Source: Castor canadensis (Eukaryota > Chordata > Mammalia > Rodentia > Castoridae). Taken from it: DNA of 64,000 nucleotides. A program made the position numbers and the translations under genes. Location: the NCBI RefSeq assembly GCF_047511655.1, contig NC_133402.1:60020951-60084950 (forward strand), written 5' to 3'. Under the pieces are notes generated by a model. It was not told where the DNA came from. It was given only the letters and a program-made list of their open reading frames with translations, and ran no database searches. Positions 35,883 to 47,700 of the stretch are shown in pieces; the first letter of the stretch is position 1, and every line of letters begins with the position of its first letter.

Positions 35883-36208
35883 AAATGAGCTTGTGAGGCT
35901 GAAGATGAAGGGTGGGGTTTAGCATGTCCAGGTTTGATGGGTAAGGGGACGTGACTGACACCCAGCCCCACTGTGACTTTGGAGGGATGTGCTACCAATG
36001 GGAGTAAGCCTTCCTTGGAACAGACTAGCTAGTTGGTAAACTTCCATATGGATCCTGTGAACCTACAAGGATTTGTCTGACCAGAGAAAAAATGATGTGT
36101 TAAGTCCCCAAACCAGGGTAATTGTCACACCAGGCCTGGTAGAGCCTCATGACACTACTTTAAGAGCCATTTCCTACTACTTCTAGTTGAAGGGCATCTG
36201 TCATACCT

Positions 36209-37433
36209 GAATATTGAAATTTATTGAATGCTTTTTTCTGCAACTCTTGAAATGACTGTGCAATTTTTCTCCTTTGGTCAGCTAATGTAGTGGATTGTGT
36301 TGATTAATTTTCTGATCTTAAAGTAACATTGCATTCCTGAGATAAACCCAACCAGGTGAAGATCTCTTTTTTGTGTATTGATGGGTCCACTCTGCTAGTT
36401 ATTTTTAGGAAGGAAGATAGGTCTCTAACTCTCCTCTCTCTTACTGCCCTAACCAGGATTGGGTATGGAGCTCCCCAGCATCCTCATCGAGTGTGCTGGG
36501 GAGCTCCCTGTTCCCCTGTACTCCAAGAGGGCAGCATGGGGATGAGCTGCCGTTCTGAAACGTTCAGCAGAACTCACCAGTGAGGTCTTATGAAGCTAAA
36601 GTTCTGGTGACTTATTTTTGTCCATTTCATCTAAACTTTGAAATTTACTGTCCTAAGGTTCTTCCCAATGCCCTCTCATTGGCTTAATGTCTGTACCACC
36701 TGTAGTCAGAAGTTTTTTCATTCTTTGATGGGTGTGTCTCTCTTTTGTGCAGTATTGCTAAGATTTGTTATTTTCAAAGAACCAACTTCTGGCATATAGA
36801 TTTTCTCTACTGACTGTTTGTTTTCTGTTTCACTGGTTGCTATTCTTATTTTATTTTATTTTTTTGGTCCTAGGGTTTGAACGCAGGACCTTCCACTTGC
36901 TAGGGAGGTGTTCTACTACTTGAGCCACACACCTAGCCTATTCTTAATTTTATTAATTCTACCCTTCTACTATCTTGGTGTTATTTTGCTGCTCTTTCTC
37001 TAACTTCTTGTGATGTCTGCTCAGTTAATTAATTTGAAATTTTTGATTTGTCTTATTTCCTAAAATGTACCACATAGGCTGTAAAATTTCCCTCTGAGCA
37101 CGTTAACTTATACCTTATACATTTTGATATGTAGTATTCTCATGATTTTTTTCTAATTTCCATTATGATGTCTGTTTTGATCTATGAGTTACTTAGAAGC
37201 ATTTTTCTTAGTTACCAAACACATTGTGATTTGGGGTTATATTTTTGTCATTCATGTCTCGCTTACCGCCACTATGGTCAGAGAACACACTCTAAATTGA
37301 TTTAATCTCTTGAAATGTGTTGGTTCTTGTTTTTTATGGTCAGTTTTGATGAATGCTCTGTGTGCTGAAACAGAATGTGTACTCTGGGGCCCTTCCGTGT
37401 ACTGTTCTATTTGGTCAGCATTACTGATTGTTA
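36209..37433 (-). mobile_element. old L1 ORF2 segment, minus strand
   Basis: Reverse landmarks run in order: 'attgaatgcttttttctgca', 'ttgcattcctgagataaacc', 'caaagaaccaacttctggca', 'ctatgagttacttagaagca' and 'gtcagagaacacactctaaa'. A solo SINE is inserted at 36849-36937. Confidence 0.75.
36840..36946 (-). mobile_element. solo tRNA-like SINE inserted in L1, with target duplication
   Basis: Direct repeats CTATTCTTA at 36840-36848 and 36938-36946 flank a reversed tRNA-like unit. It has a T-rich tail, 'gggtttgaacgcaggacctt' and 'gttctactacttgagccaca'. Confidence 0.85.
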
Positions 37434-37565
37434 GCTTGCTGGTGGGTACAGTGGTTCATGCCTTTAATTCCAACTACTTGGGAGAAGGAAACTGGGAGGA
37501 CTGAAGTTTGGGACCACCCTGGGCTATATAATGAGACTGTCTCAAACCAAGAAAAGAAACATAGA
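37434..37565 (+). mobile_element. B1-like SINE monomer
   Basis: 'gctggtgggtacagtggttc', 'ccaactacttgggagaagga' and 'gagactgtctcaaaccaaga' mark a 7SL-like monomer at the edge of the L1 segment. Confidence 0.75.
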
Positions 37566-38599
37566 ATGTGTGACAAAAAGAAAACACAATATAAGATGGT
37601 ATCTTTAGACTCAAATACCTCAACGTTCACATTTAGTGTACGTAAATACGATGTTTCAATTAAAAGTCAAAAATTGCCAAGGTTGACAAAAGAAAATGTT
37701 TTAGTGGACCATTTACAAGATCCTGCCAAAACAGAGGTACAGAAAGTATGGTGGTAAAATATACCACGTGTATTTTCAATCAAATGAAATTGTTCAGGCT
37801 ATATTATCCAACACATATACTTTAATTTTTTTAAACACAATTTTATGCATTTGAAAGTGGTTTGGGGTCTAACTATTGCACATGGGAAATACTAACTCTA
37901 TTAAGTTCATTATTTTGAACAGATGAGAAATCTGATTTTGTTTATGAATGAGAAACACAACTGGACTGATGACCATCATTTTTATGGTTTTGAAAGTAAA
38001 TTTGTTTGACCCAGTTTTCTTAGATTTTCCTTCAGCTATCTGTAGGAATGACAAGGATTTGAGAATGACATCAGATCTGTATGTTTGAAGCAGGGAAGTT
38101 AGCACAAATTTGTAAGTAGGACTTGTGTTAGCTTATGCATAGACATCAGGCAACAGTGTGTGCATGTATGCATGTGTATCACACGCACATATAGTTACAG
38201 GGCTCAATGGTTACCAGCATTAGCAGCAAGTACCTGAGAGAGAATATGACATCAGAAAATGAGTATCAGAATTTACGGTCACCTCATTCTCCCTTATTTA
38301 TAGCTGGCTTCTGTTTCTTACTCTGGATTTTATTACTTCATTTTTTCCCCTCTTTAAGCCTGCAAGTTATATACACAGTTTCATAGCAAAGTAAATCAAG
38401 GCCTTCACCCCTTTCCTTAATAACATAAGGACTTCAAAACGCTCACTCCACTTACCTCGTCTTACGTGTCACTGTTGCTGGTACTCTGTCCACCTTCTTC
38501 TCTCTCTACCACACCTCATCATTCTGTTCTACCCAAACAATGTTCACTTAGACTTTAGCAAATATTTGTCATTGTTTGTCTTTCTATACTTTCTGACAA
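37566..38599. other. AT-rich intron sequence, nothing certain
   Basis: 37590-37740 has a faint L1-like flavour and a 109-codon frame, but I cannot assign it. No gene seen. Confidence 0.35.
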
Positions 38600-39283
38600 A
38601 ATACATCCTGTAAGATTTCCTTAGGTTAGTCATTTCATCCTTGAAAGACATTCAAACTGTTACTCTCAGTCTTGAAAGATATTTTTACTGTAGGAAGTAA
38701 TTGGTTGCAATCATTTTTCTGCAATCCTCTCAAGTTATTTTTGCAAGTATTATATTATTGGGTCTCAGAAACTCTCTGTAAGTAACTGCCATTCCCGTGA
38801 AGGCAATCTGTGTTTTTTCTTGTTGCTCTAGACACTGTCCTTGTCAACATATAGATTCCTTTTTATTTATCCTGCCTTGGGATCACCGGGTTCATTAAAT
38901 CTATGACTTTCATTAGATTAGGAACATTCTTAGTGATTATTTGTGCAGAAATTGCCTCTGCCCTTTTCTTCCATCTCTCTCATTTCATGCATGAAGCTTC
39001 TGCATCTCTTACCTTCTTTTCTGGGATGTATAGGAATCTCTTTCTCTTTGCTCCATTCTGAATAATTTTATTTGATCTATATTCTAATTCAGTAAGTCTG
39101 TACTTCTGCTCTATCGATCTGACTCAAAATCATTTGTTCAACTTTTGAGTTTTCCAATCCATGAACATGGTATATCTCTCCATTAACATTCAGGACATAA
39201 ATTCTATACATGTTTTGTTAGATTTATACCCAACTGTTTTCCTTTAGATCAATTTTAAATGATACTATGTTTTAAATTTCGGT

Positions 39284-39314
<31 letters not shown>

Positions 39315-40270
39315 TGTGCTTACATGTTCATCTTTATCTTGCAACTGAACTCAAACTTATTCTAAAGATTTTTTGGTAAATTCTTTGAAATCTCTATGTA
39401 GACAATCATGTCAAATGCAAACAGGAGCCTTTTATTCTGAGACCGCTCCTTTTTTTTCTAATCTAAGCATTTAATAGTATAATTTTCCCTCCCTGCAATG
39501 CTTTCACTGTGTCCAGCATATTTTGATTTGCTACACTTTCACTATTGCTAGAGTCCATGCATTTAAAAAAATCCTTTGAAATGTTCTCTTTGACTTGACT
39601 TCATGGGTTATTACAAAGTGTGTAAATTTCCAAGTGCTTTAATATTTTTCTCTTGTCTTTATCAATTTTAGTTGGATTCTGTGATGGTCAGAGATCATAC
39701 TCCATATGAATTCAATTCTTTTAAACTTATAGACATTTGTTTTATAGTTCAGAACATGACCTATCTTAGTCAATGTTTCATTGGTACTTAAAAAAAATAT
39801 GTGTTCTGTTTTTATTGAGTTCTATGCATGTCACTGAGAGCATGTTGTTAATTTCATTGTATATTTCTTCTGTAGCCTTCCTGATTGTCAGTGTAGTAGT
39901 CAATACTGAGAGTGGAGTGTTGAAGTCCTCGCCTGTACTTGTGAATGTGACTATTTTGTTTTTCTGCTCTATTTATTTTTATCTCATATATTTTGAGACT
40001 GGTCTGTTTTTTTTTTTTTTTTTGGTGTGCACACCAAATGAAATTTGGCCTCCAATGAAATTTTAATTTTGTTTAGTCATCTCTAGAAATTCTGACTGGT
40101 TCTTCAACAAATCTGATAAGTCATTTTTTATAGTTTTTTTTTTAAATGTAAGTGTAATTTTTATTATCTATATCTGACAATACCAATTTCAAGGCCTGTA
40201 TAGGTTATTTTTGCATCTTTTTAATCTCTTCTAGTATTATGGTTTTGCTTCTTTTATTTCTAGTTATTTT
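38600..40270 (-). mobile_element. old L1M pieces, minus strand
   Basis: 39150-40140 carries reversed L1 ORF2 landmarks: 'ccatgaacatggtatatctc', 'tagacaatcatgtcaaatgc', 'gacttcatgggttattacaa' and 'gatggtcagagatcatactc'. 38600-39130 ('ttatttatcctgccttggga', 'gcagaaattgcctctgccct') resembles an L1M 5' UTR. Parts of this are homologous to 37150-37400, so they are separate L1 copies. Confidence 0.6.
39283..39309. repeat. (TA)n microsatellite
   Basis: About 13 TA units inside the L1 piece. Confidence 0.95.
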
Positions 40271-42889
40271 TGGATGCTTGCTGGTCAATGCCTCTGACAG
40301 TCATTTGTGGCTCCTCCAGACTCCTCCAGATCTGACGCAGTCATACCATCTTCCAGAATGGCTTTAGGCTGACTTTCACAGGTCCCTGGAGTTATTAAAA
40401 GCCACAAGCAATCTTGATCAAGTTCCCTGACTTGAGTTTCTTTGGCTGATCCAGTTTGAGGGCTGCAAAGGCTCATGTGTAGACACTTCTTCCTAGGGAT
40501 ATTTTCTCTCTCTCTTTTCTTCTGCTTTCTTCAGCATCAAGGCACCATGGCCTCTCCTAAGTCCCCTAGGATGGGGGAACGAAGGGGCTAAGATCTGATT
40601 CACCCTAATTCTGAGGGTGTGGTTCCTTTGGGGTCAAGCTTAATGTGGGAGATGTCACCTGTAAGGCTTGGGAGGGCACCTGCTTTTGAACTCTGCCCTC
40701 CTGGCTTGCATGGACACTGACTCAAAGATAGAGTGGGCAATTCTGGCAAGTGCCCACAGGACTCTGGTGTTCTAGTAACATGCTCATCTCTCTGATTACT
40801 GGTGTTTATCTCTCACCTTTTTAAGCTTTAATGATGAAGTTACAAATTCTTATTTTAAAGGGGGAACTGACCTTTTTCTTGGAAGCTAGAAGATCTCTGA
40901 TGCATTTTTGCATCCCTGGTAATCAGGGCTACCCTGGACCTCCTTCCTGGAGGCTGTGGTAGCCACTGCATCAAGGGTTGGCAGAAACCAGCTGAGGACA
41001 AGGAGGCAATGTTCATCTTTTGACATACAGAAGTGGCTTATACAACTCATTTTCAGAGATGCCACTTATGAGAGTGAAAGCTTTCATTTGTAAGAGCCAG
41101 GCTTGTTGAGAGAGAGAAAATGATTGTTTGAGGTCCTTTAAAAAACCAGAAACCAGAGCTCAATGACTCAGCCCAGAGTTTTACTGAAATCCACAGAGTA
41201 GTGAGAAGAGAATGTGAAAATGGAAATGAAAGGTCCTTTCTGGGCTGATGGTAGGAGGAGGTGGACTGAGCATCTGGGGTAGATAAAAGTCTGAAAGAAA
41301 GGCTTGTAGTTCAGAGTTAAGGCCTGTTCCCTATACTCTGTTACCCTTCAGAGATAAGCTTTGTTAGCTTATCAGGAAGGCAAGTTTAGAAACTGTAAAG
41401 CAGGTGGGTTCCTGTTTTGCCTCCCTCTTAGAATTCAGGGGTATCTCATGTTGGCCTGTGTCAATCCAGAAAAACATTAACAGAGTAGGAATGGCAGAGC
41501 AGCATGCTCTGAAATGGAGAGCATTTCAGTAAACAGCCCCTCCCTCAGCTTGTGCACGGCCTGGGAGAGAGCCATGAGAATTCCGAAGGCTCCTTAAATG
41601 CAGTGTGAGGGAGAATTAAAATCAGCCTGGCTCCTGTGGGGAGTGTAACAGGTACAAGGAGTACAGCCCAAAGCCAAGGACCATGACATTGGCAGGACTC
41701 TCCTTGGCATATCCAAGAGGAGCTGAGAAGGCGTGAACAGTAAAGGCAGGGAGGATAGAGGCTAATGCCAAAGGTTGTAGGTAGACCCCTCAGTTGTGGG
41801 CAGGGAGGACCAGATGCCCTCTTTTGGATGACAGGATGCTAATTCTCCCAGGATGCTTAGCTTGCTATTGGAGAGAAAGGCAAGAAAAAAATGAATTCAA
41901 TTAATAATCGACCTATAAGAGATTCAACTTAAAATCAGATACTTTTCACCATTTGTGGAGTAAGTTGAGTGTTACAGAAAGCAAAGTAAGTTACATGACA
42001 TCCTTGCATGAGTGAGTCCCATGCTATCCAAGGGATATGCAAGCCTTTTCTTCATTTCTCTTTCTTTTCCTTTTTGAAAGAAATGGGAGCTGGGAGGACT
42101 AATTCCTATTGGATACTGACTCTTAGGCAATTTATATAAATTTGACCTTCACATTAATCTGTTTTACAGGAGGAGGCTGGGTAGGAGGACAGGGGCTCAT
42201 CCAGGCTGCTCTGCCAGGAATGTTGGGCACCCAGGTGTCACCTGTGATGGCTTAGCTCATTTTGGCAGGTTGTGCACTGAAAAATCAATGCCTTTTTTTT
42301 TTTTATAGCACCCAGGAGAGGAGAGTCAATAAAAATAACAATTTGAGCTAAAACTCCCATTTGCCCTCTAAATGGTCATGAGTCCGAGTCTTTTCCATTT
42401 CCCACAGCTCTTGGCCTCAATCCCACTGTTCCCTTTTATGCGACCTGTCCCTCACCCTTCCGTTACCTGCAGGTACTTCTTCTGTGACCCTCTGCTGCTC
42501 AAACTCACCTCCACTACAGCACCTGTATGACAGTGATCTGTTTGCCCCTATCTTTCCCACGAGACTGAGAGCTGCTCCTTTGCTCCTTGTCTTTTCTTTC
42601 TGGATAACATGAGCATCGCTTATTATGAAGTTATACCATCCATACCTCGGGGTTACCAAAGCCATACGTGGCTGTCAGTTTGACATGGCAGATAGGATTC
42701 CTTGTCTATTTTCACCCCCTCTATAAACTAATAAGATGGCAATAAAGAAATAAAATAAGGATGAAATCACAAGGGCAAAGGAAGTGGTTAGCTCTGGGGA
42801 ACATGCACTTTTGGCTGTTCACTCTTGTGAATGGGACTTTTTTTCTATCTTTTATCATATGTTTTCATTACAGTATATTAAAACTGTTA
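40271..42889. other. intron sequence, no gene or repeat recognised
   Basis: Contains a short direct repeat, ctcctccaga, at 40312-40331. No exon-like frame. Confidence 0.45.
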
Positions 42890-43380
42890 TGTAGAAAACC
42901 GCATACTTTGGCTGGTTTGTTTTGAATCTAGCTACCTTACTGAACTTATTAGCTCTAATAGTTTGTCAAATGCTTCTGGATTTTCTAGGGATATTGTAAA
43001 TCACCTGCAAATAATGAAAACTGAAACTCCTTTCTGTTCTTGCTGGGAATGCTTCTGAAGCGTGAAGCCATTACACGTCATGCTAGGGAAGGTATCCTTA
43101 TAGTTCCAATTTAGTAAGAGTGTTAAAAAGATCCCTGAGTAGGTATTGGATTTTATTGCATGACTTTTAAGCATGTATTGAGACGATGATTTAGGTTTCA
43201 TAAAAATATATTGTCTTACTAATGTTAGATATTAACAGATCTCTTTTTGGTATATTGTCCTTGAATACCTGGGATAAATGCTACCTGGTATTGTTGAATT
43301 ATTCTTTTATTAGCAATTTGATAACCTATGACTTTATATGGGTATTTTGCATCCAAAATTATACCGTTAAACATGAGCTG
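42890..43380 (-). mobile_element. old L1 ORF2 segment, minus strand
   Basis: 'ctagctaccttactgaactt', 'gcttctggattttctaggga' and 'cctgggataaatgctacctg' are reversed L1 reverse-transcriptase region landmarks. Confidence 0.7.
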
Positions 43381-43429
43381 TAATGCCACGATATCCTTAT
43401 CCAATTTTCTTTGTGCTAGAAAATGGCTA

Positions 43430-44155
43430 TGGTAGATTGACTTATTGGTCTCAATTCCTCAGTCTGCCATTGCAGCATTATTCAAAGGTGAGATGTATTT
43501 CCCCGCCCCTTGACTTTGGGCTTGGCCATGAGAATTGCTTTGTCCAATGGGATCTTAGCAGGTGGGATGTGAACACAGACATGCTTGCTTGGTGGGGCTT
43601 GCAATCCTTTGCCTGTGCCATCCCCTTGAGAAGAAGATGCAAGGTGACCACTTCTCTCCCATTTTCTTATACCTCAGAACAGCTGGGTTACCATCTGACC
43701 TACGGCTCTGTGATTAACAAATAAGCTGTTTTTGTTGGGTATGGCAGTTCACACCTATAATCCCAGCTACTTGGGAGGTGGAGATTGGGAGGATCATGGT
43801 TTGAGGTCAGTCTGAGCAAAACGTTACCAAGAACAAGACTCCATCTCAACAAAAGAGCTGGGCATGGTGGTATACACCTGTCATCTCAGCTACACAGGAA
43901 GTATATAAGTAGGACGACAGTGGTCTAAGCTTTCCCTGGGCAAAAAAATGCCAGACCTTACCTGAAAAATAGCTAATGCAAAAAGACTGGGACATGGCTC
44001 AAGAGGTAGAGTCCCCTACCTAGCAAACTGAAGGTCTTGAGTTCAAACCCCAGTACTCATAAAGAAAAAGAAAAGATGAAAAAGAAATGGCTTATTCTTC
44101 CATGCCACTGATATTTTGTGGTTTTGATGTAGCTAATGGCTTATCTGGAAACATT
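43430..44155 (+). mobile_element. MLT1-like LTR split by a composite SINE
   Basis: 'tgactttgggcttggccatg', 'ttgtccaatgggatcttagc' and 'gattaacaaataagctgttt' lie left of the SINE. 'cttattcttccatgccactg' and 'ttttgtggttttgatg' continue the LTR on its right. The order fits an MLT1-type MaLR LTR. Confidence 0.6.
43737..44082 (+). mobile_element. composite 7SL-7SL-tRNA SINE
   Basis: Well preserved: monomer heads at about 43737 and 43858 ('ctgggcatggtggtatacac'), tRNA-like unit from about 43985 ('gggacatggctcaagaggta', 'gagttcaaaccccagtactc') and an A-rich tail. Confidence 0.9.
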
Positions 44156-44159
44156 TATG

Positions 44160-44745
44160 TGGATGCTACGTTTAGAATTGATCACTTGAAGTGTTCATGG
44201 CACTTCTTGGGTGCCTCCACTCCCTGGCCTGGTGGGCTCAGCAGAGGAGGAAACTATGGCAGACAGTCTTTCACCAAACATGTCTACACACTATTTCCTA
44301 GCCACATGATCTTTGAGAACCTGGGCCCTCCTCCAGGTGACTGCTTTACCCAATGGCAAAAGTGACAATGTGTGATTTCTAGGCACTTCCATCTTGGGGT
44401 TTTGGGCCACTTGGTCTTAAAACTTAGGTGTCCTGCTATGATATCCTAAATTGTCTTATGCAGACAGACCCCAGAGTGGCTGTGTGTACATGTTCTGGCC
44501 CAGCATTGGCTGACAGACATGAGTGAAGAAGTCTCTAGATGACCCTTGCCTCCAGCCATTCAGTCAACCCCCCTCTTTGGGTTGTCTTGGCTGAGTTCCC
44601 AGACACCATGAAGCAGAGACAAGTACCCATGTTGTGCTGTATTCAATTCCCTCTTAATTGAGGAGCATAATAAAACTATCAGTTTATACCACTAAGATTG
44701 GAGTATAGTAAGATTTGTTAGAGAGTTACAATAACTGGAACGGGA
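44160..44745 (+). mobile_element. second MLT1-like LTR
   Basis: 'ctttacccaatggcaaaagt', 'tgacagacatgagtgaagaa' and 'ataataaaactatcagttta' followed by 'taccactaagattgg' give the 3' part of an MLT1-type LTR. The 5' part is poorly conserved. Confidence 0.45.
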
Positions 44746-47700
44746 AAAAGATTCCAAAAATGCTACATGATTTCCCCATTCTACCAGGAAATGTAGGGTT
44801 GGGATCTGAACCTAGGTCTTCCTGAGCTTCTCCTATTGCACCACGCTGATGAGAGGCAGTGAAATCTGGAGAGGTGATAGGCAAGCTAGCCAGGTTGCTA
44901 AGGAGGATATCCTGAGACAGCTCCAACTGCTTATGTGTGGCCCCAACCAAGTCACTCTGTGGTCTAGTGGAGAAACTGGCCTCTAGAGCTGCCCTGAAAA
45001 TTGCAACCATCTCCCGTAGCAAGATTGGATTTCAATAATAAAAACGTTATTACTGCTTAAAATGTTAGCAGCCTCACAAACCGTGAAGCAAAGACTTAAT
45101 GCCATGCCATTCACTGTAAAAACTTCATTATTTCCACAGAAAATGCCTTGGTACATTTATCAGCATTTTATTAAGAATTAGCATATATACTTTGCAAAAC
45201 TACATGTGCCAAAACAACTGAGATGTGCATTAGGTAATGCGCTGATGTGGCTGCCCATGAGCACTGCCCCATTCCCGATTCTCCCCTCCCCTCCCCTCTT
45301 GCAGACTTAGTTCTGGGGCTTTTGCTAGGAGAAGCTTAGTGTCTCTGTGGGTACCTGCAATTGGGCCTCTCCCACTTCTTCTTCCTTTGGCTGTGCTGGC
45401 TGAAAAGCACCCTGGAAATGAGGCCTGGAAAGGCAAAAATCTGAGATGTACCAGGAACAACTACTGGAAATGGAGTAAACAAGGAAAGGAAGCTGGGGGA
45501 TAGTAGGTTTTAAAAAAATAAAAATAAGAAAAGGCTACAATCTCAGCCAAATGGATGCATACTTTTAAAAAGAGGTTATTGTGACTAAACTTCACTTCTA
45601 AAGTAAGCCTAGAAAACTGGCTCTGAGGCCACCTCGACACACTTTTCTTTAATGTCCTCCTCAGATCCCAAGCATATTTGGCATGCTTTACATTTGTTTG
45701 TCTCTTCAGCTAGAGAGCTCTTAGCCTGTGGAGACAGAATGCTCTTTAGGCTGCCTATTTGCTGCTCTACCCTGTGCTCTTCTGGCCAGCAATGGCCATC
45801 AGTTTCAAAGACTGCTGCATGCCGGGATTGCGGGGGCCAGGGGTGGCTGGAGAAGAAAATCCAGGCATCCTGCTGCCCCAAAGTAGAGCCTTCAGCCCTC
45901 CAGAACCACAGCTGGCCACTGCTGCTCTTCTGTCTGCCCTCCATTTCCCTTCCTTCCGTCTGTGTAGTCTTTCTTTCAATTAGCAAACTCTTCTTGCACA
46001 CTATACAGCTCCCTCTGGTCTCCAGAATTTCTCACTGCTTGAGCTTGTCAGTGTGAGGTTTCTCTCTTTTTTTAAATTTTCAAATGTCTTGCTTTTTTGT
46101 GTGTGCAACTTTGTAAAAACTAGGCAAACAACAAAGCAGTATCATTTCATAAGGTTTAAACTTCCCTTCTGGGCCTGGATAAAAAGGACTTTTTGTTCCC
46201 TCTCTCCTGCCCTATTCTCTGCAATCATCTCCACATCCCAGGCACTTGGCACAAGCTGGCTGGCAGTGCCTTCTATGTGTCTTGAGCCTGCTTCGGGTCC
46301 TATATACTTTCAGGGTATTTGAACCTATTTCTTTTGCACGTCTCCATCATCTTCCTTTTAGGTCCTGGCTGTGTATATTTCTGCCTCCTAAATAAAGTAT
46401 TCTTTCAGAATGTCATAATCGGACGGCTGTGGGTTCTTTTGCCCTCTCTGGATAGAAATCAAGGATGGGTTGTTGACAGCCTTAAGTTCCAGACTTTCAC
46501 AAACTGGGCTTCGAAATCCAGCCTTGAGGACTACAGGCTCATTGCTCCAGGTGCTCAAGCCAGTGGTTTATTGTGCTGGGCTTAGAGTGCTGACGCCCAG
46601 CAGCTCTCTTGACTCTTCCAGCAACTACGCTTGCAGTTCTCATTGCCTTGGCTCTTGAATCTGCTTGCATCTACAGTCTCAACTTCATCACTGATTCTTG
46701 CCTTCTGCTATCCTTGGTAGTCTCAGCTTCTCACAGATTCTGCCTCAGTAACTCTCTGGAACTCTTTGACCACTTCCTAGTGTCACAGCTCAGAGCTTCA
46801 GGTATTGTGGCCCTTAGCGCTCAGTGGCTCTATGGAACTCTTAGCTGCCTTTTTACTACTGCTGGTGGGGCTGGAAGCCCTGAGGTCTTGTCTGTTCTTT
46901 GTGCAACCGGCTCAGCCTGCCAGGCTGTGCTAAAGACCGCAAGCAGGCAAAGAGATCATCTAGGAGAAGTCTTCATTGGGATCTAATGTTGCAACATGGG
47001 GTGGGTATATACATGGGAGAGAAGTCTCCCAAACTAACCTGAAAATAGTGGCAAACCAACTGCTTATAAGCTAGAAGAGGGGTGTGTCACACTTGTGCTT
47101 GGATTGTAAGCCAGTCACAGTCTTGCAGATGCATGGCTTCCAATTACAAGGACCAATCACAAGCCTTGAATGGCAACAATCTCAGCCTTGTTGTTCAGTC
47201 ACTGGGGAAGTGCTCTCCCCTCCTTCCTGAGTAAGAAGAGCTACAGGGTAGAAGACACTGTAGATGAGCAGGGTCATCTACAGTTCAGTGAGGGGAGTCT
47301 TCCAAAGCTGGTGCAAGTTGCCTGAAGCAGTCATGACTGGAGCAAGGCCTACTGAAGCAGAAGTTTGGCTTCAGCAGCATCGTGGTTGCAGTGTTCCTTG
47401 TAGCTGGAGTATAACTTTCTCAAGGTGTCTGTGACATGTGTTCAAAGCATGATGACAGTCCAGCTAGTCATCAAAAGAGGGGCTGCTTCATTGACAGGCT
47501 CCTTGCACAAGGCAACTGGGCCTAAAGGAAGGGACTGTCAGCTATCATTCAAAGGGTTGAATGTCTACTCCTAATAGTTTTGGTCATTCATGGGGAAAAA
47601 AATTAAAGTGTCTAAAAAAAAGAAGTTAATATTCTTTACAGTATTTAACAAGGCTTAACCCCTAGCCAAATACTCTTATAGAGAGCTGAGTCCTTCTGAT

